Positions 38,721 through 49,090 of a stretch of DNA of 64,000 bases are shown here, piece after piece; positions within the stretch are counted from its first letter, which is position 1, and each line of letters starts with the position of its first letter. This stretch comes from Viscum album (lineage: Eukaryota > Streptophyta > Magnoliopsida > Santalales > Viscaceae): assembly GCA_963277665.1 (NCBI GenBank), contig OY728133.1, forward strand, positions 385,901,962 to 385,965,961, written 5' to 3'. Under the pieces are notes generated by a model, which was given only the letters and a program-made list of their open reading frames with translations, had not been told where the DNA came from and searched no databases. The translations under genes and the position numbers were made by a program.

Positions 38721-38768
38721 GACCTACCGATGCATCGAGGAGCTATAGTGGGCTCCACCCGTCACTTA
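38721..38768 (-). other. Conserved LTR block, left E LTR
   Basis: GACCTACCGATGCATCGAGG then AGCTATAG, containing the 10-bp palindrome CGATGCATCG. It is shared with both LTRs of A, and a decayed form is seen in G near 8915. It lies about 1.5 kb downstream of the TATA box in the direction of transcription, so it is probably in the leader RNA. Confidence 0.65.
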
Positions 38769-39715
38769 TTAAGTCCAATGCATTCCCATATGAAAAGGTT
38801 TAAACATAACATAAACATTCGTATTAAAACTAGCATACAAAATGTCAATACTTTCACAATAAACTATGAATGGTATAAAAATAGCACATCCACAGTCAAA
38901 CATATCACAAAACATTCAATACAATATAGAAGTTTTGTATCATAATAAATCAACTTCAAATAATCTTAAAATCCATCAAAGGATGTTGACATAGATGAAA
39001 TCAAAATTCTTTTAAAATAAATATCTCCTTTTATTTTGAAATCATTTAAGATCCATATAAAATAAAACATTTTCTTTGAAAATATTCTTATAAGCTTGTA
39101 ATGGAAGCTTTGAAGATTTTATAACGGCGTAAAATAACCGCACCCGCCGTACAAGTTAAAAAAAACATTCTTACCTCAATTCTGTCGAAAAGGTTAAAAA
39201 GGACCTTGTTTTGAAAACGACGGAAAGATTCCTTTATAAAACTCTTATAAAAAGTCAAACAAGGGTATAAATGACTTTAACCCATATTCTTGTAAATAGT
39301 AAAAATGTTTTGAAATACATTTTTAAGAAACATGGATGTGGATGATAAAGATATCCCAGTAGATTATTACGTATAAACAACCTCGGATAATGAAGAGATT
39401 GTGAAACAACCCTTACCTTGTACTTTTCCTTGGTTGGGGTAGGTTAACCTCCTGTATAATGGTGAAATAATTGTTATTAAATTATACAAGAATCATATAT
39501 ATTAATATGATATCATATATGATCTTTTAATATTGGTATCTTAGTATTATCGTTGTTTCGGGTGTTAACTTACTTGTTTTCTTTCATATGTTTTGTTACG
39601 TAAGACATGTTTGTAAAGGATAGGTTGTATATTATTCATATACAGAATGATATCAAGTCCTTAAACATCATTTTTAAATCATCAAATGATAATTATACTT
39701 TAATGGTTACGATGG

Positions 39716-39782
39716 AGAATGAATCTCATCGCGTTCGTGGAGACGGTAGTCCGTACGTACGCACGAGCGACAATATCATTCT
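39716..39782 (-). repeat. Palindromic unit 1, left E LTR
   Basis: A roughly 67-bp imperfect inverted repeat. The outer arms are AGAATGA and TCATTCT, and the inner arms TCATCGCGTTCGTG and GCACGAGCGACAA pair with gaps. The core holds the perfect 10-bp palindrome CGTACGTACG (39752-39761). It is CpG-dense within AT-rich sequence. Confidence 0.75.
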
Positions 39783-39902
39783 TTTGATATTAAAATAATA
39801 TATAAATGGATGGTATATCATATATACAGAATCATTAACATGTTATATTTATTATTTACATGAGTTACACATCATTATTATACCCATCCAAATAATAATA
39901 TA

Positions 39903-39974
39903 TTGAATAACAATTACACCACGACGTGGAGACGGTAAGCCGTACGTACACACGTATGGTGACATGTTATTCAA
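39903..39974 (-). repeat. Palindromic unit 2, left E LTR
   Basis: A 72-bp imperfect inverted repeat with perfect 10-bp outer arms TTGAATAACA / TGTTATTCAA and inner arms CACCACGACGTG / CACGTATGGTG. The core has CCGTACGTAC. Cores of units 1 and 2 (GGAGACGG at 39739 and 39928) are exactly 189 bp apart. Confidence 0.8.
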
Positions 39975-40297
39975 AGGGTGGATATAATACTGAATATGGT
40001 TGTACCATATTTATAATAACATCACAGTATATGTAAGATACTGGAGTTATTATTTTAGAATGGTAAGAACAAAGGAAGAAGAAGTGGAAGAAGAAATGAA
40101 CTTAGAAAAGGGTGGTGAAATCATTACCTCTTCTTCGGGTTCTTCCTTTTGATTTGATCAAAAGGGCTCCTTAGGTTGGCTTTCTGATCAAACTAAGGCC
40201 TCTAGGTTATAGTGAGGGATGTTGGGAGAGTATTTGGGCAGAGTTTGGCCGAACCAAAAGGCTTTAGAGGTGTGAAGAAATGAGAAGGAGGAGTGCC

Positions 40298-40307
40298 CTT
40301 TTATAAG
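40298..40307 (-). promoter_or_regulatory. Element E left LTR: TATA box
   Basis: CTTATAAAAG followed by GGCACTCC on the minus strand, in the style of plant core promoters. The equivalent box is seen in the LTRs of A and G. Confidence 0.6.
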
Positions 40308-41890
40308 AGGGGTGAGGGGCACCTTTGGAAAAGCTAGAAATATTAATTTATAATAAATTCATATTCGGTTTCTAAAGGCTCCAAAGTTGACTATTCAAAG
40401 GATGAGGTGGGGATAGGTCGAAAACAACTCATCCAATAGAATTTAGACAGGTTTGGGTACTTATATTAACCTTATCTTTAAGTATTAACTCTAAGTTAAT
40501 TAGTTTCACTTTTACAATGTCTCTTTGTATTTTTATATAATATGGTTAATAAACTTACTATATACATCCAAGCGACCCCCAAGTGGTCCATTAATGAGGA
40601 ACCTATAATAATATAAGTCTCTTGGCCGATCCTTAGATTTTTAGGAATTTAATATCAATTAATAATATAATATTTGTTTTAAGAACTCTTTTATGTCAAT
40701 TTTGACACTATTCCATAGTCGATTTTTTTGAAACTCCTAACAGATTGATTACTTCGAAAAAAGTCAATTAAATCAATCCTAATATATCATATTATCATAA
40801 AAAATTAGTTTAATTCATTAAAAGTTTCATATTATATTTATTTGGGTATTTATAATATCAATTATTTTAATTTTTCACTATTATAGTAATTACTGCATCA
40901 TCATTGTGTCATAAATAAAATAAATTATTAAATGTCTAAAAATTATAAATAAAATATCATTATGTAGGAAATCTTTTTATCTTTCTAATGAATATTTATA
41001 ATATAAAAGCCAACATATATAACCCTATGTAAAAATTGTTGTTCTAAAAGATATATGCTTGTGTCATTTTTATTTTTATTTTGACTTTATTAATATAATG
41101 TGTCATTATCACTTACAAGTGGATCCATGGGGTCCCAAAATAGACCCAAAGATGCCCATGGTCGACCATGTATCAACCAATAGGGTTAATACACGTTTTA
41201 GGGTAATTTAGTATTATTATAATATTATTGTTTAACCCTTATTTACCGGATTTACCCTTAACCATGGTAAATAAAATATTTACCGCAGTAATTATTCAAA
41301 ATGTCTAAAAATAAAAGTTACCTATTTACACAATTTGAACATCCTGATTCCAAATATGGAATCCATTTTCCTAAATTCAAAACACAGAAGTGGCAGAAAT
41401 TAATTTAAAATTAATTCCCGCTGTCAACACAAAAAGCGTGTTTTTAAGAGATAATAACTATCAAAAGATTGACACTTGTTTATGTTCGGTTTAATTGTAT
41501 AATTATGTCCAATGACCAACATTATATTAAATGGTAAAAATATATTCTAAATATACTTTAAAACCACTCAAATTCACAATTTATCACTATTAATTATTTT
41601 GATTAAAAAAGTTGTTTTTAATTAAAATTTAGTAATTTTCACTATTCATCAAAATATGAAAGTTATCCGAAAAGTACCAAAATTTCACCTTAGGCTAAAT
41701 TCGATATTCCGAGTCCAAAAATGAAGTCCATTTTCAAATATAAAATATATATAATTTCAAAAATTAGGTATTACTATTCACAACGGCTAGTTTAATTAGT
41801 TGTGGTGTGTGTTAGAACTCGAGGTTGCGTACAACACACGCTATCGCATTATTCGAAGGGAAACGTACCGTAGAAGCTCGGGGTGTTACA

Positions 41891-41904
41891 TTCTCCCCTC
41901 CTTC
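41891..41904 (-). other. Element E: polypurine tract
   Basis: GAAGGAGGGGAGAA on the minus strand, immediately before the 3' LTR, serves as plus-strand DNA primer during reverse transcription. Confidence 0.95.
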
Positions 41905-41935
41905 AAATAATTGCGTCCTCGCAATTTCTAGGGTA

Positions 41936-42259
41936 TTACTGCATAAAAGGACTCGGGTGGTTCTTCATCATAAGTTCCTCGGGTTCCCACGTTGCCTCTT
42001 CCATCTTATGATTTCTCCACAAAACTTTTACCAGACGCGTCGTCCGGTTTCTCAGTACTTGTTCTCTTGTATCAAGAATCCTGACGGGCTCTTCGCAATA
42101 AGACAGATCGGGTTCCAGTTCTAATTCCTCATAGGTGAGTACATGCGTCGGATCAGGCATGTATTTCCTCAATAGAGATACGTGGAACACATCGTGAACT
42201 TTGGAGAGACTTGGCGGCATTGCCAATCGGTAAGCTACAACCCCAATTAGTTCTAGAAT
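41936..42259 (-). pseudogene. pol: Element E: end of pol, integrase tail and chromodomain
   Basis: Same frame as the upstream pol part, separated from it only by the TAA at 42262-42260. It starts with the ILELIGVVAYRL segment after the GPF motif, then PPSLSKVHDVFHVSLLRKY, typical of plant chromoviruses. It ends in a chromodomain-like module: EPVRILD, then TTRLVKVLWRNH, then EEATWEPEE (about the last 50 residues). Such chromodomains are thought to direct integration to heterochromatin. The normal stop is at 41938-41936, 32 bp before the polypurine tract. It cannot be made from the full-length frame unless the stop is read through, so I mark it as part of a broken gene. Confidence 0.9.
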
Positions 42260-44758
42260 TTAGAAAGGTCCGATGTACCTGGGACTCAATTTACCTTTCT
42301 TACCAAAACGTATGACTCCCTTCCACGGAGATACCTTCAGAAAAACATGATCACCGATTTGAAATTCCAAATCCTTCCTTCGATTATCGGCATAGCTCTT
42401 CTGCCTACTTTGAGCTGCTTTGATGTGATTTTGGATTACTTTCACCTTTTCCACCGTTTCCTCCACCAGCTCTGGGCCTACAAGTTTTCTTTCACCAACG
42501 TCATCCCAACAGGTTGGTGTACGACATCTCTTTCCGTATAACGCTTCATATGGTGCCATCTGTATACTCGAATGGAAGCTATTGTTATAGGAAAATTCTA
42601 CCAGTGGTAAATATTGATCCCACATACCCTGAAAATCAAGTGAGCAAGATCTCAACATGTCTTCTAAGGTCTGAATAGTCCGTTCTGATTGTCCGTCTGT
42701 CTGAGGGTGGTAAGCAGTTCTCAAATGAAGTTCAGTATCCAGGGATTTCTGAAGACTTTTCCAAAATCTTGAAGTAAAACGGGGATCACGATCAGAAACA
42801 ATCGATAGGGGTACTCCATGAAGTCTCACAACTTCATTAATGTATAGTCTTGCTAGACGTTCCAGGGGTAGATCTTCTCTTATAGCAAGAAAATGTGCTG
42901 ACTTGGTAAGACGATCAACAATAACCCATATTGCATCGTTCCTTCTAGGAGTCTTTGGTAGCCCCATGACAAAGTCCATCGTAATATTGTCCCATTTCCA
43001 CTCCGGTATGGGAAGAGGTTGCATGACTCCTCCAGGATGTTGCCTTCCAGCTTTCACTTGTTGACAAACCATACATCTTGACACAAAATCAGCAATCTCC
43101 CTCTTCATGTTGTCCCACCAAAAATGTTCTTTCAAATCTCTATACATTTTGGTGCTCCCAGGGTGTATAGAGAAATTGGAACTATGAGAATCATCCAGCA
43201 ATTCCCTTTTTAGATCAGGTATATTGGGAACACAAAGTCTCTTCCCGAATTTCAAAATTCCATCTTCATACACAAAGTCTCTCAATCTCCCATCATTCAC
43301 AGCTTTAATCTTCTTCTGAAATTCTTCATCATCGGTCTGAGAACTCTTAATCCTTTCTAGTAAAGATGGTTTGGCAACCATTTGAAAAAGCATTGATGTT
43401 TCACCTTCCCTGGTTATTCCCATGTCCATCTTCACTAGATCCATGAAAATTGGATCCCTTTCAATTCTCATCATGTTCAGAACTCCATGGTCTTTTCTGC
43501 TCAAAGCATCTGCCACCTTGTTTGCCTTCCCCGGGTGGTAGTGTATCGTACAATCATAATCCTTGAGTAATTCAAGCCATCTCCTTTGCCTCATGTTGAG
43601 TTCTTTTTGTGAGAAAATATACTTCAAACTCTTGTGATCAGTATAAATCTCACATTTTTCACCATAGAGGTAGTGCCTCCATATTTTCAAAGCAAAGATC
43701 ACTGCTGCTAACTCGAGATCATGAGTAGGATAGTTTTGTTCATGAATTTTCAACTGTCGTGATGCATAGGCAATAACTCTATCATTCTGCATAAGGACAC
43801 AGCCAAGTCCTTTCTTTGATGCATCACTATAAATAACGAACCCATCATTCCCCGATGGTAGAGTCAATATAGGAGCATTGACTAATCTTCTCTTCAGTTC
43901 TTCGAAACATTCTTCACACTCTTTTGTCCAAACAAATTTAACCCCTTTACGTGTGAGCTTCGTTAATGGGTTAGCCAATCGGGCAAAATTCTGGACGAAA
44001 CGTCGATAATAACCTGCCAAACCAATAAAACTACGTACCTCAGTTATACTCGTAGGTGCTGGCCATTCTTGGATTGCCTTGGTCTTAGAAGGATCAACAG
44101 AGATTCCATATTTAGAGACAATATGGCCAAGAAAAGAAATCTCCTGAATCCAGAATTCACACTTGCTAAACTTTCCATATAATTCATGCCTCCTCAGAGT
44201 CTTCAAGATAATGCGCAAGTGATTTTCATGATCTTTGTAGGTTTTGGAGTATACCAAGATATCATCAATAAATACCACCAAAAATTCATCGAGATACTCC
44301 TTGAAAACTCTATTCATCAGATCCATGAATACAGAGGGTTCATTAGTCAATCCAAACGGCATTACAGTAAACTCGTAATGCCCGTACCTGGTTCGAAATG
44401 CTGTTTTCGGAATGTCTTCCTTCTTTACACACAACTGATGGTATCCAGATCGAAGGTCAATCTTTGAAAAGTATTGAGCTCCATACAGTTGGTCAAATAA
44501 ATCATCAATACGAGGTAGGGGATACTTGTTCTTTATCGTTATAGCATTGATCTCCCTGTAGTCGATACATAACCTCATAGATCCATCTTTCTTTTTAACA
44601 AAAAGAACAGGGGCTCCCCATGGAGAAACACTAGGGCGAATAAATCCCTTATTACTCAATTCCTCTAGTTGTTTCTTTAGTTCGACTAGCTCTACAGTGG
44701 CCATTCTATAAGGGGTCTTCGATATAGGCCTTGATCCAGGAATCAAATCAATAGAAAA
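42260..44758 (-). pseudogene. pol: Element E: pol, reverse transcriptase-RNase H-integrase
   Basis: Continues the gag-protease frame after the TAG at 44761-44759 and runs 832 codons to a TAA (42262-42260). Counting from 44746: reverse transcriptase about 25-215 with [10 protein letters not shown] (D97) and FIDDILVYS (D161, D162); RNase H about 300-420 with YSDAS (D307), DLELA (E345), YTDHKSL (D370) and ADALSR. The integrase zinc finger is H521, H528, C558, C561. The core has the D591, D652, E688 triad with 35 residues between the last two, and a GPF motif stands at the very end. All catalytic residues are present. One odd site is GLTNEPSVF, where related elements have GLTNAP. The frame has no start codon of its own; translation was from gag. 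Confidence 0.93.
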
Positions 44759-46402
44759 CTAAACTTCTCGTTCTGGAGGATGTCCAGGTAAATCTTCCGG
44801 AAATACATCTACAAATTCTTTCACAATAGGTACATCCTCTATTTGAACATTCCTTTCCTCACCGACAGTTATTTCATTCTCTTCCTCCCCGATAATTGAA
44901 TTAAGTTGAGCTACAGGGGGTGGATCTAAATAAGAATTAGGTGGTGACGATTCTGCTCTAAAAATAAGGTGCTCCTTATCATTATCATCAAGAATCGTAA
45001 CCTCTTTCTTCTTACAATAAATCTTCGCATCATAGTCCGAAAGCCAGTCCATACCGAGGATTATATCAAACTCAATCATAGGTATGACGATGAAATCAGC
45101 AGATAAAGAAAATTTATGTGCTCTAATGGGGACTGATTCACAAAACTTTGTTGCAACGATACTTCCCTTAGGAGTTTTAACTGACAACTCCCTTATTAAA
45201 TCAAATTGGAAATATCTAATTTTCTTAGCAAACTGGGAAGATATGAAACAATGCGATGATCCAGAATCAAATAATGCATCTGCTAAACTTGAGGAAACCA
45301 TTAAATTACCTGCCACCACGTCTTTCGGAGCTTCTACCTCAGCAGTAGTGATATCATAAGCCTGGCCTTGATCCCTTGGCCTTTTCTGAGGTAAGTTCTC
45401 CTGACGCTTAGGACATGCATTTGCATAATGCCCCATCTCCCTGCAATTGTAGCACTGAACGTTGGTAGCTTCCTTCTTCCCCTTGCAATCATGAGCTTGG
45501 TGGCCTTTTTCACCACACTTGTAACAGACTCCCATTCCCTTCAGGCAAGCACCGGGGTGTTTCTTCCCGCACTTACCACAAGATGGATATTCAACCTTTC
45601 CCTTCTTCCCCTTATTTCCATTCCCAGATTGATCAGCAGGTCTCTTCTTCTCTTGCTTTGCTTTAAAGTCATAAGACTTAGAGAATTCCTTTTCGGTCTT
45701 GATAGCACATGAGACAATGTCTTCGTACGATGAAAAGGATTGTGAGACTAATGCTCGACGGAGAAATGGTTTTAACCCATCAAAGAAACGATCAATCTTA
45801 CTTCTTGGGTTGCGAATATAATCACCAGCGTACCTCGCTAACCTTGTAAAGTTAGCCTCATACTTTGTGACATTCTCATCCTCCTTTTGTCTCAGACTCA
45901 GAAATTGTCTTTCCATATCTGCTCGATGGTCGCGAGGAAAGTATTTTTCTAAAAACAGATCTTTGAACTCCCTCCATTCCATGTTTGATACTTCATCATC
46001 TTCCTTCATGTTTTGAATCAATGACCACCATTGATCAGCATCTCCAGTGAGGCGGTAAACTGCCATGGTAACTTTTTCCCTTTCACTACTCCCCAAAGCC
46101 TGAAATATTTTCTCTAGGGAAAATATCCATTGCTCAGCTACTAAGGGATTTGTACTCCCATTGAACGTTGGTGGTTGTTGTCTCATGAATCGATCTAACA
46201 TTGATCCTCCACGCTGCGGATCAGGGTGCTCCATACGGGTAAGGTTATTATTCATAACCTGAGTAAGTTGTCCCAGTATGGTGATTAGCTGATCAGCACC
46301 AGTTGCATCACCAGCCCCACTATAATTATCTTGAGCAGGAGGGAAATCCCTACATGGAGTGCGTGCATTGATACGGTTTCCATTTCTTCCACTAGGCGCC
46401 AT
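44759..46402 (-). CDS. gag: Element E: gag and aspartic protease
   Basis: 547 codons from ATG at 46402 to TAG at 44759. The retrotransposon gag core spans about residues 75-215 (FNGSTNPLVAEQWI, AVYRLTGDADQWW, FKDLFLEKYFP). Next comes a basic linker, a degenerate knuckle C275-C278-H282-C286 and two CCHC knuckles at 293-306 (CYKCGEKGHQAHDC) and 317-330 (CYNCREMGHYANAC). The aspartic protease has ALFDSGSSH (D379) and IILGMDWL (447-454). Gag forms the particle and packages RNA; the protease cuts the polyprotein. It should run on into pol: the codon after PEREV is TAG where relatives have a glutamate codon, so it now ends early. Gag and protease themselves look complete. The 5' leader is 501 bp. 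Confidence 0.93.
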   Translation of the reverse strand: MAPSGRNGNRINARTPCRDFPPAQDNYSGAGDATGADQLITILGQLTQVMNNNLTRMEHPDPQRGGSMLDRFMRQQPPTFNGSTNPLVAEQWIFSLEKIFQALGSSEREKVTMAVYRLTGDADQWWSLIQNMKEDDEVSNMEWREFKDLFLEKYFPRDHRADMERQFLSLRQKEDENVTKYEANFTRLARYAGDYIRNPRSKIDRFFDGLKPFLRRALVSQSFSSYEDIVSCAIKTEKEFSKSYDFKAKQEKKRPADQSGNGNKGKKGKVEYPSCGKCGKKHPGACLKGMGVCYKCGEKGHQAHDCKGKKEATNVQCYNCREMGHYANACPKRQENLPQKRPRDQGQAYDITTAEVEAPKDVVAGNLMVSSSLADALFDSGSSHCFISSQFAKKIRYFQFDLIRELSVKTPKGSIVATKFCESVPIRAHKFSLSADFIVIPMIEFDIILGMDWLSDYDAKIYCKKKEVTILDDNDKEHLIFRAESSPPNSYLDPPPVAQLNSIIGEEENEITVGEERNVQIEDVPIVKEFVDVFPEDLPGHPPEREV

Positions 46403-46890
46403 TTCTAAACAATGGCATAAACTAGATCAGTTTATGAATCAAAATACAAAATCCCATACTTATAAAACACTTAACATAAATTGAACTATTTATGGATATA
46501 ATCCATAATCATAAAAATGTTTTCTTTGAGGAAGTATATACTCATAAACCCTTCATAATGATTTGTAAAGATAATGAGAGTTATCCTAAGCATATCCCCC
46601 GGGAGTGTCGTAACCAAGAGTGCAGCAAGGCCCGTTGTCGTGCACCAGTTCCCGTTCGAGTCTAGCTCAAAGCGGTGTTTTCGGGTTTTACCCCTAGGTA
46701 CATCTGTGCCAGAGCCGCCTCTACCTGCTCGTATCCAGACAGGGATGTATTGCTCGGAAAACTCACAAAATCTCTACAATACCAAAATTCTAGGAAGTTC
46801 TTCTATACTAATCCTCAAAGTTCATCTTAGGTCTACGTGCTCTAATCAGAGTTTATCTAAATCTAGTTTCCAAGGTTTGTACTAAACTTC
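46403..46890 (-). other. Element E: 5' untranslated leader
   Basis: About 490 bp between the primer site and the gag start. It contains a locally GC-rich stretch (46600-46740) with no conserved gene. The related leader of G has lost about 330 bp here. Confidence 0.8.
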
Positions 46891-46901
46891 CTCTGATACC
46901 A
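46891..46901 (-). other. Element E: primer-binding site
   Basis: TGGTATCAGAG on the minus strand, two bases inside the 5' LTR. It complements the 3' end of plant initiator methionine tRNA over 11 bases. Confidence 0.95.
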
Positions 46902-47504
46902 ACTGTAACGCCCCGACCCCAGCTACCCAGAGTCGGTGCATTACTTCGTAACATTGGCATGATCACAAGAAAGATCAAATCTCGAAAGACCGATTGGTTT
47001 AGTAGCCTTGGAAACACTAGATATATTCATAAGTTTTACATTACATCATAAAATGAAAAACTACTACAACAACATAATGTTTCCACAATCCACACTATTA
47101 ACCCCTCATAAAATCCTTGCAGGTCATTCATAACTTACTTATTCACATCCTGGAAAAAATAAAACATAGAAAAGGGGTGAGCTCAAATGCCCAGTAAGGA
47201 TAACAATATAGCGGAAACTTTCATAAATAAGAATAAACATTTAAGGCAATGTATAACTAAAACAAAAGCCTTTTAAACTTGAATTTCAACATGGTATGGC
47301 ATAAATAAAATGAAATAATGCCATTTACTTATTCACATGGATATTCTACTAATCGAATAATCACATGCAAAAATCAATAACCACTTTCATAATGTTGGAA
47401 TGCATAATTCCAGACTATCATAACCACATAGCCAAGGCCTCGTGCCAAGACTACAAATAAGATTTTGTCAAGGCCTTGTGCCAAGACACTAGTTTGTCTC
47501 ATGA

Positions 47505-47552
47505 GACCTACCGATGCATCGAGGAGCTATAGCGGGCTCCACCAGTCACTTA
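47505..47552 (-). other. Conserved LTR block, right E LTR
   Basis: Right-hand copy of the block at 38721-38768, with two changes between the copies (AGTGGG/AGCGGG and CACCCG/CACCAG). Confidence 0.6.
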
Positions 47553-48498
47553 TTAAGTCCAATGCATTCCCATATGAAAAGGTTTAAACATAACATAAAC
47601 ATTCGTATTAAAACTAGCATACGAAATGTCAATACTTTCACAATAAACTATGAATGGTATAAAAATAGCACATCCACAGTCAAACATATCACAAAACATT
47701 CAATACAATATAGAAGTTTTGTATCATAATAAATCAACTTCAAATAATCTTAAAATCCATCAAAGGATGTTGACATAGATGAAATCAAAATTCTTTTAAA
47801 AGAAATATCTCCTTTTATTTTGAAATCATTTAAGATCCATATAAAATAAAACATTTTCTTTGAAAATATTCTTATAAGCTTGTAATGGAAGCTTTGAAGA
47901 TTTTATAACGGCGTAAAATAACCGCACCCGCCGTACAAGTTAAAAAAACATTCTTACCTCAATTCTGTCGAAAAGGTTAAAAAGGACCTTGTTTTGAAAA
48001 CGACGGAAAGATTCCTTTATAAAACTCTTATAAAAAGTCAAACAAGGGTATAAATGACTTTAACCCATATTCTTGTAAATAGTAAAAATGTTTTGAAATA
48101 CATTTTTAAGAAACATGGATGTGGATGATAAAGATATCCCAGTAGATTATTACGTATAAACAACCTCGGATAATGAAGAGATTGTGAAACAACCCTTACC
48201 TTGTACTTTTCCTTGGTTGGGGTAGGTTAACCTCCTGTATAATGGTGAAATAATTGTTATTCAATTATACAAGAATCATATATATTAATATGATATCATA
48301 TATGATCTTTTAATATTGGTATCTTAGTATTATCGTTGTTTCGGGTGTTAACTTACTTGTTTTCTTTCATATGTTTTGTTACGTAAGACATGTTTGTAAA
48401 GGATAGGTTGTATATTATTCATATACAGAATGATATCAAGTCCTTAAACATCATTTTTAAATCATCAATTTATAATTATACTTTAATGGTTACGATGG

Positions 48499-48565
48499 AG
48501 AATGAATCTCATCGCGTTCGTGGAGACGGTAGTCCGTACGTACGCACGAGCGACAATATCATTCT
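48499..48565 (-). repeat. Palindromic unit 1, right E LTR
   Basis: Identical to 39716-39782 of the other LTR, including CGTACGTACG and the AGAATGA/TCATTCT arms. Confidence 0.75.
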
Positions 48566-48685
48566 TTTGATATTAAAATAATATATAAATGGATGGTATA
48601 TAATATATACAGAATCATTAACATGTTATATTTATTATTTACATGAGTTACACATCATTATTATACCCATCCAAATAATAATATA

Positions 48686-48757
48686 TTGAATAACAATTAC
48701 ACCACGACGTGGAGACGGTAAGCCGTACGTACACACGTATGGTGACATGTTATTCAA
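48686..48757 (-). repeat. Palindromic unit 2, right E LTR
   Basis: Identical to 39903-39974. By position it lies about 300 nt downstream of the expected transcription start, so the genomic RNA should contain it as a stem-loop. Confidence 0.8.
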
Positions 48758-49080
48758 AGGGTGGATATAATACTGAATATGGTTGTACCATATTTATAAT
48801 AACATCACAGTATATGTAAGATACTGGAGTTATTATTTTATAATGGTAAGAACAAAGGAAGAAGAAGTGGAAGAAGAAATGAACTTAGAAAAGGGTGGTG
48901 AAATCATTACCTCTTCTTCGGGTTCTTCCTTTTGATTTGATCAAAAGGGCTCCTTAGGTTGGCTTTCTGATCAAACTAAGGCCTCTAGGTTGTAGTGAGG
49001 GATTTTGGGAGAGTATTTGGGCAGAGTTTGGCCGAACCAAAAGGCTTTAGAGGTGTGAAGAAATGAGAAGGAGGAGTGCC

Positions 49081-49090
49081 CTTTTATAAG
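49081..49090 (-). promoter_or_regulatory. Element E right LTR: TATA box (promoter of gag-pol)
   Basis: CTTATAAAAG on the minus strand in CACCCCTCTTATAAAAGGGC. If transcription starts about 30 bp further on (near 49055), the leader would be about 2.6 kb long before gag. Confidence 0.65.

Larger units (their letters stand above)
38120..41890 (-). repeat. Element E: left LTR (3' LTR)
   Basis: 3771 bp with plus-strand edges TGTAACGCCCC and GGGGTGTTACA. By eye about 30 substitutions and one single-base indel (an A run near 39160) separate it from the other LTR. It contains, in plus-strand order, two AAGGCC(T)(C/T)GTGCCAAGAC repeats, the conserved 48-bp block, two 189-bp palindrome units and a TATA box on the minus strand. 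Confidence 0.97.

Noticed and set aside
38730..38945. 71-codon frame present in both E LTRs (also 47514-47729), and 63-codon frame at 39607 and 48390
   Set aside because: Duplicated only because the LTRs are duplicated. They run antisense to E transcription, and the second spans a palindrome unit; no protein feature seen.
42347..42541. Plus-strand open frames across the E gag-pol region (also 42840-43064, 44186-44467, 45084-45359, 45428-45712)
   Set aside because: Shadows of the minus-strand gag-pol frame, with no motif of their own.
44759..44761. TAG between protease and reverse transcriptase as a programmed readthrough site
   Set aside because: The following bases (TTT TCT) do not fit known readthrough contexts, relatives have a sense codon there, and a second in-frame stop exists downstream. 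Point mutation is simpler.
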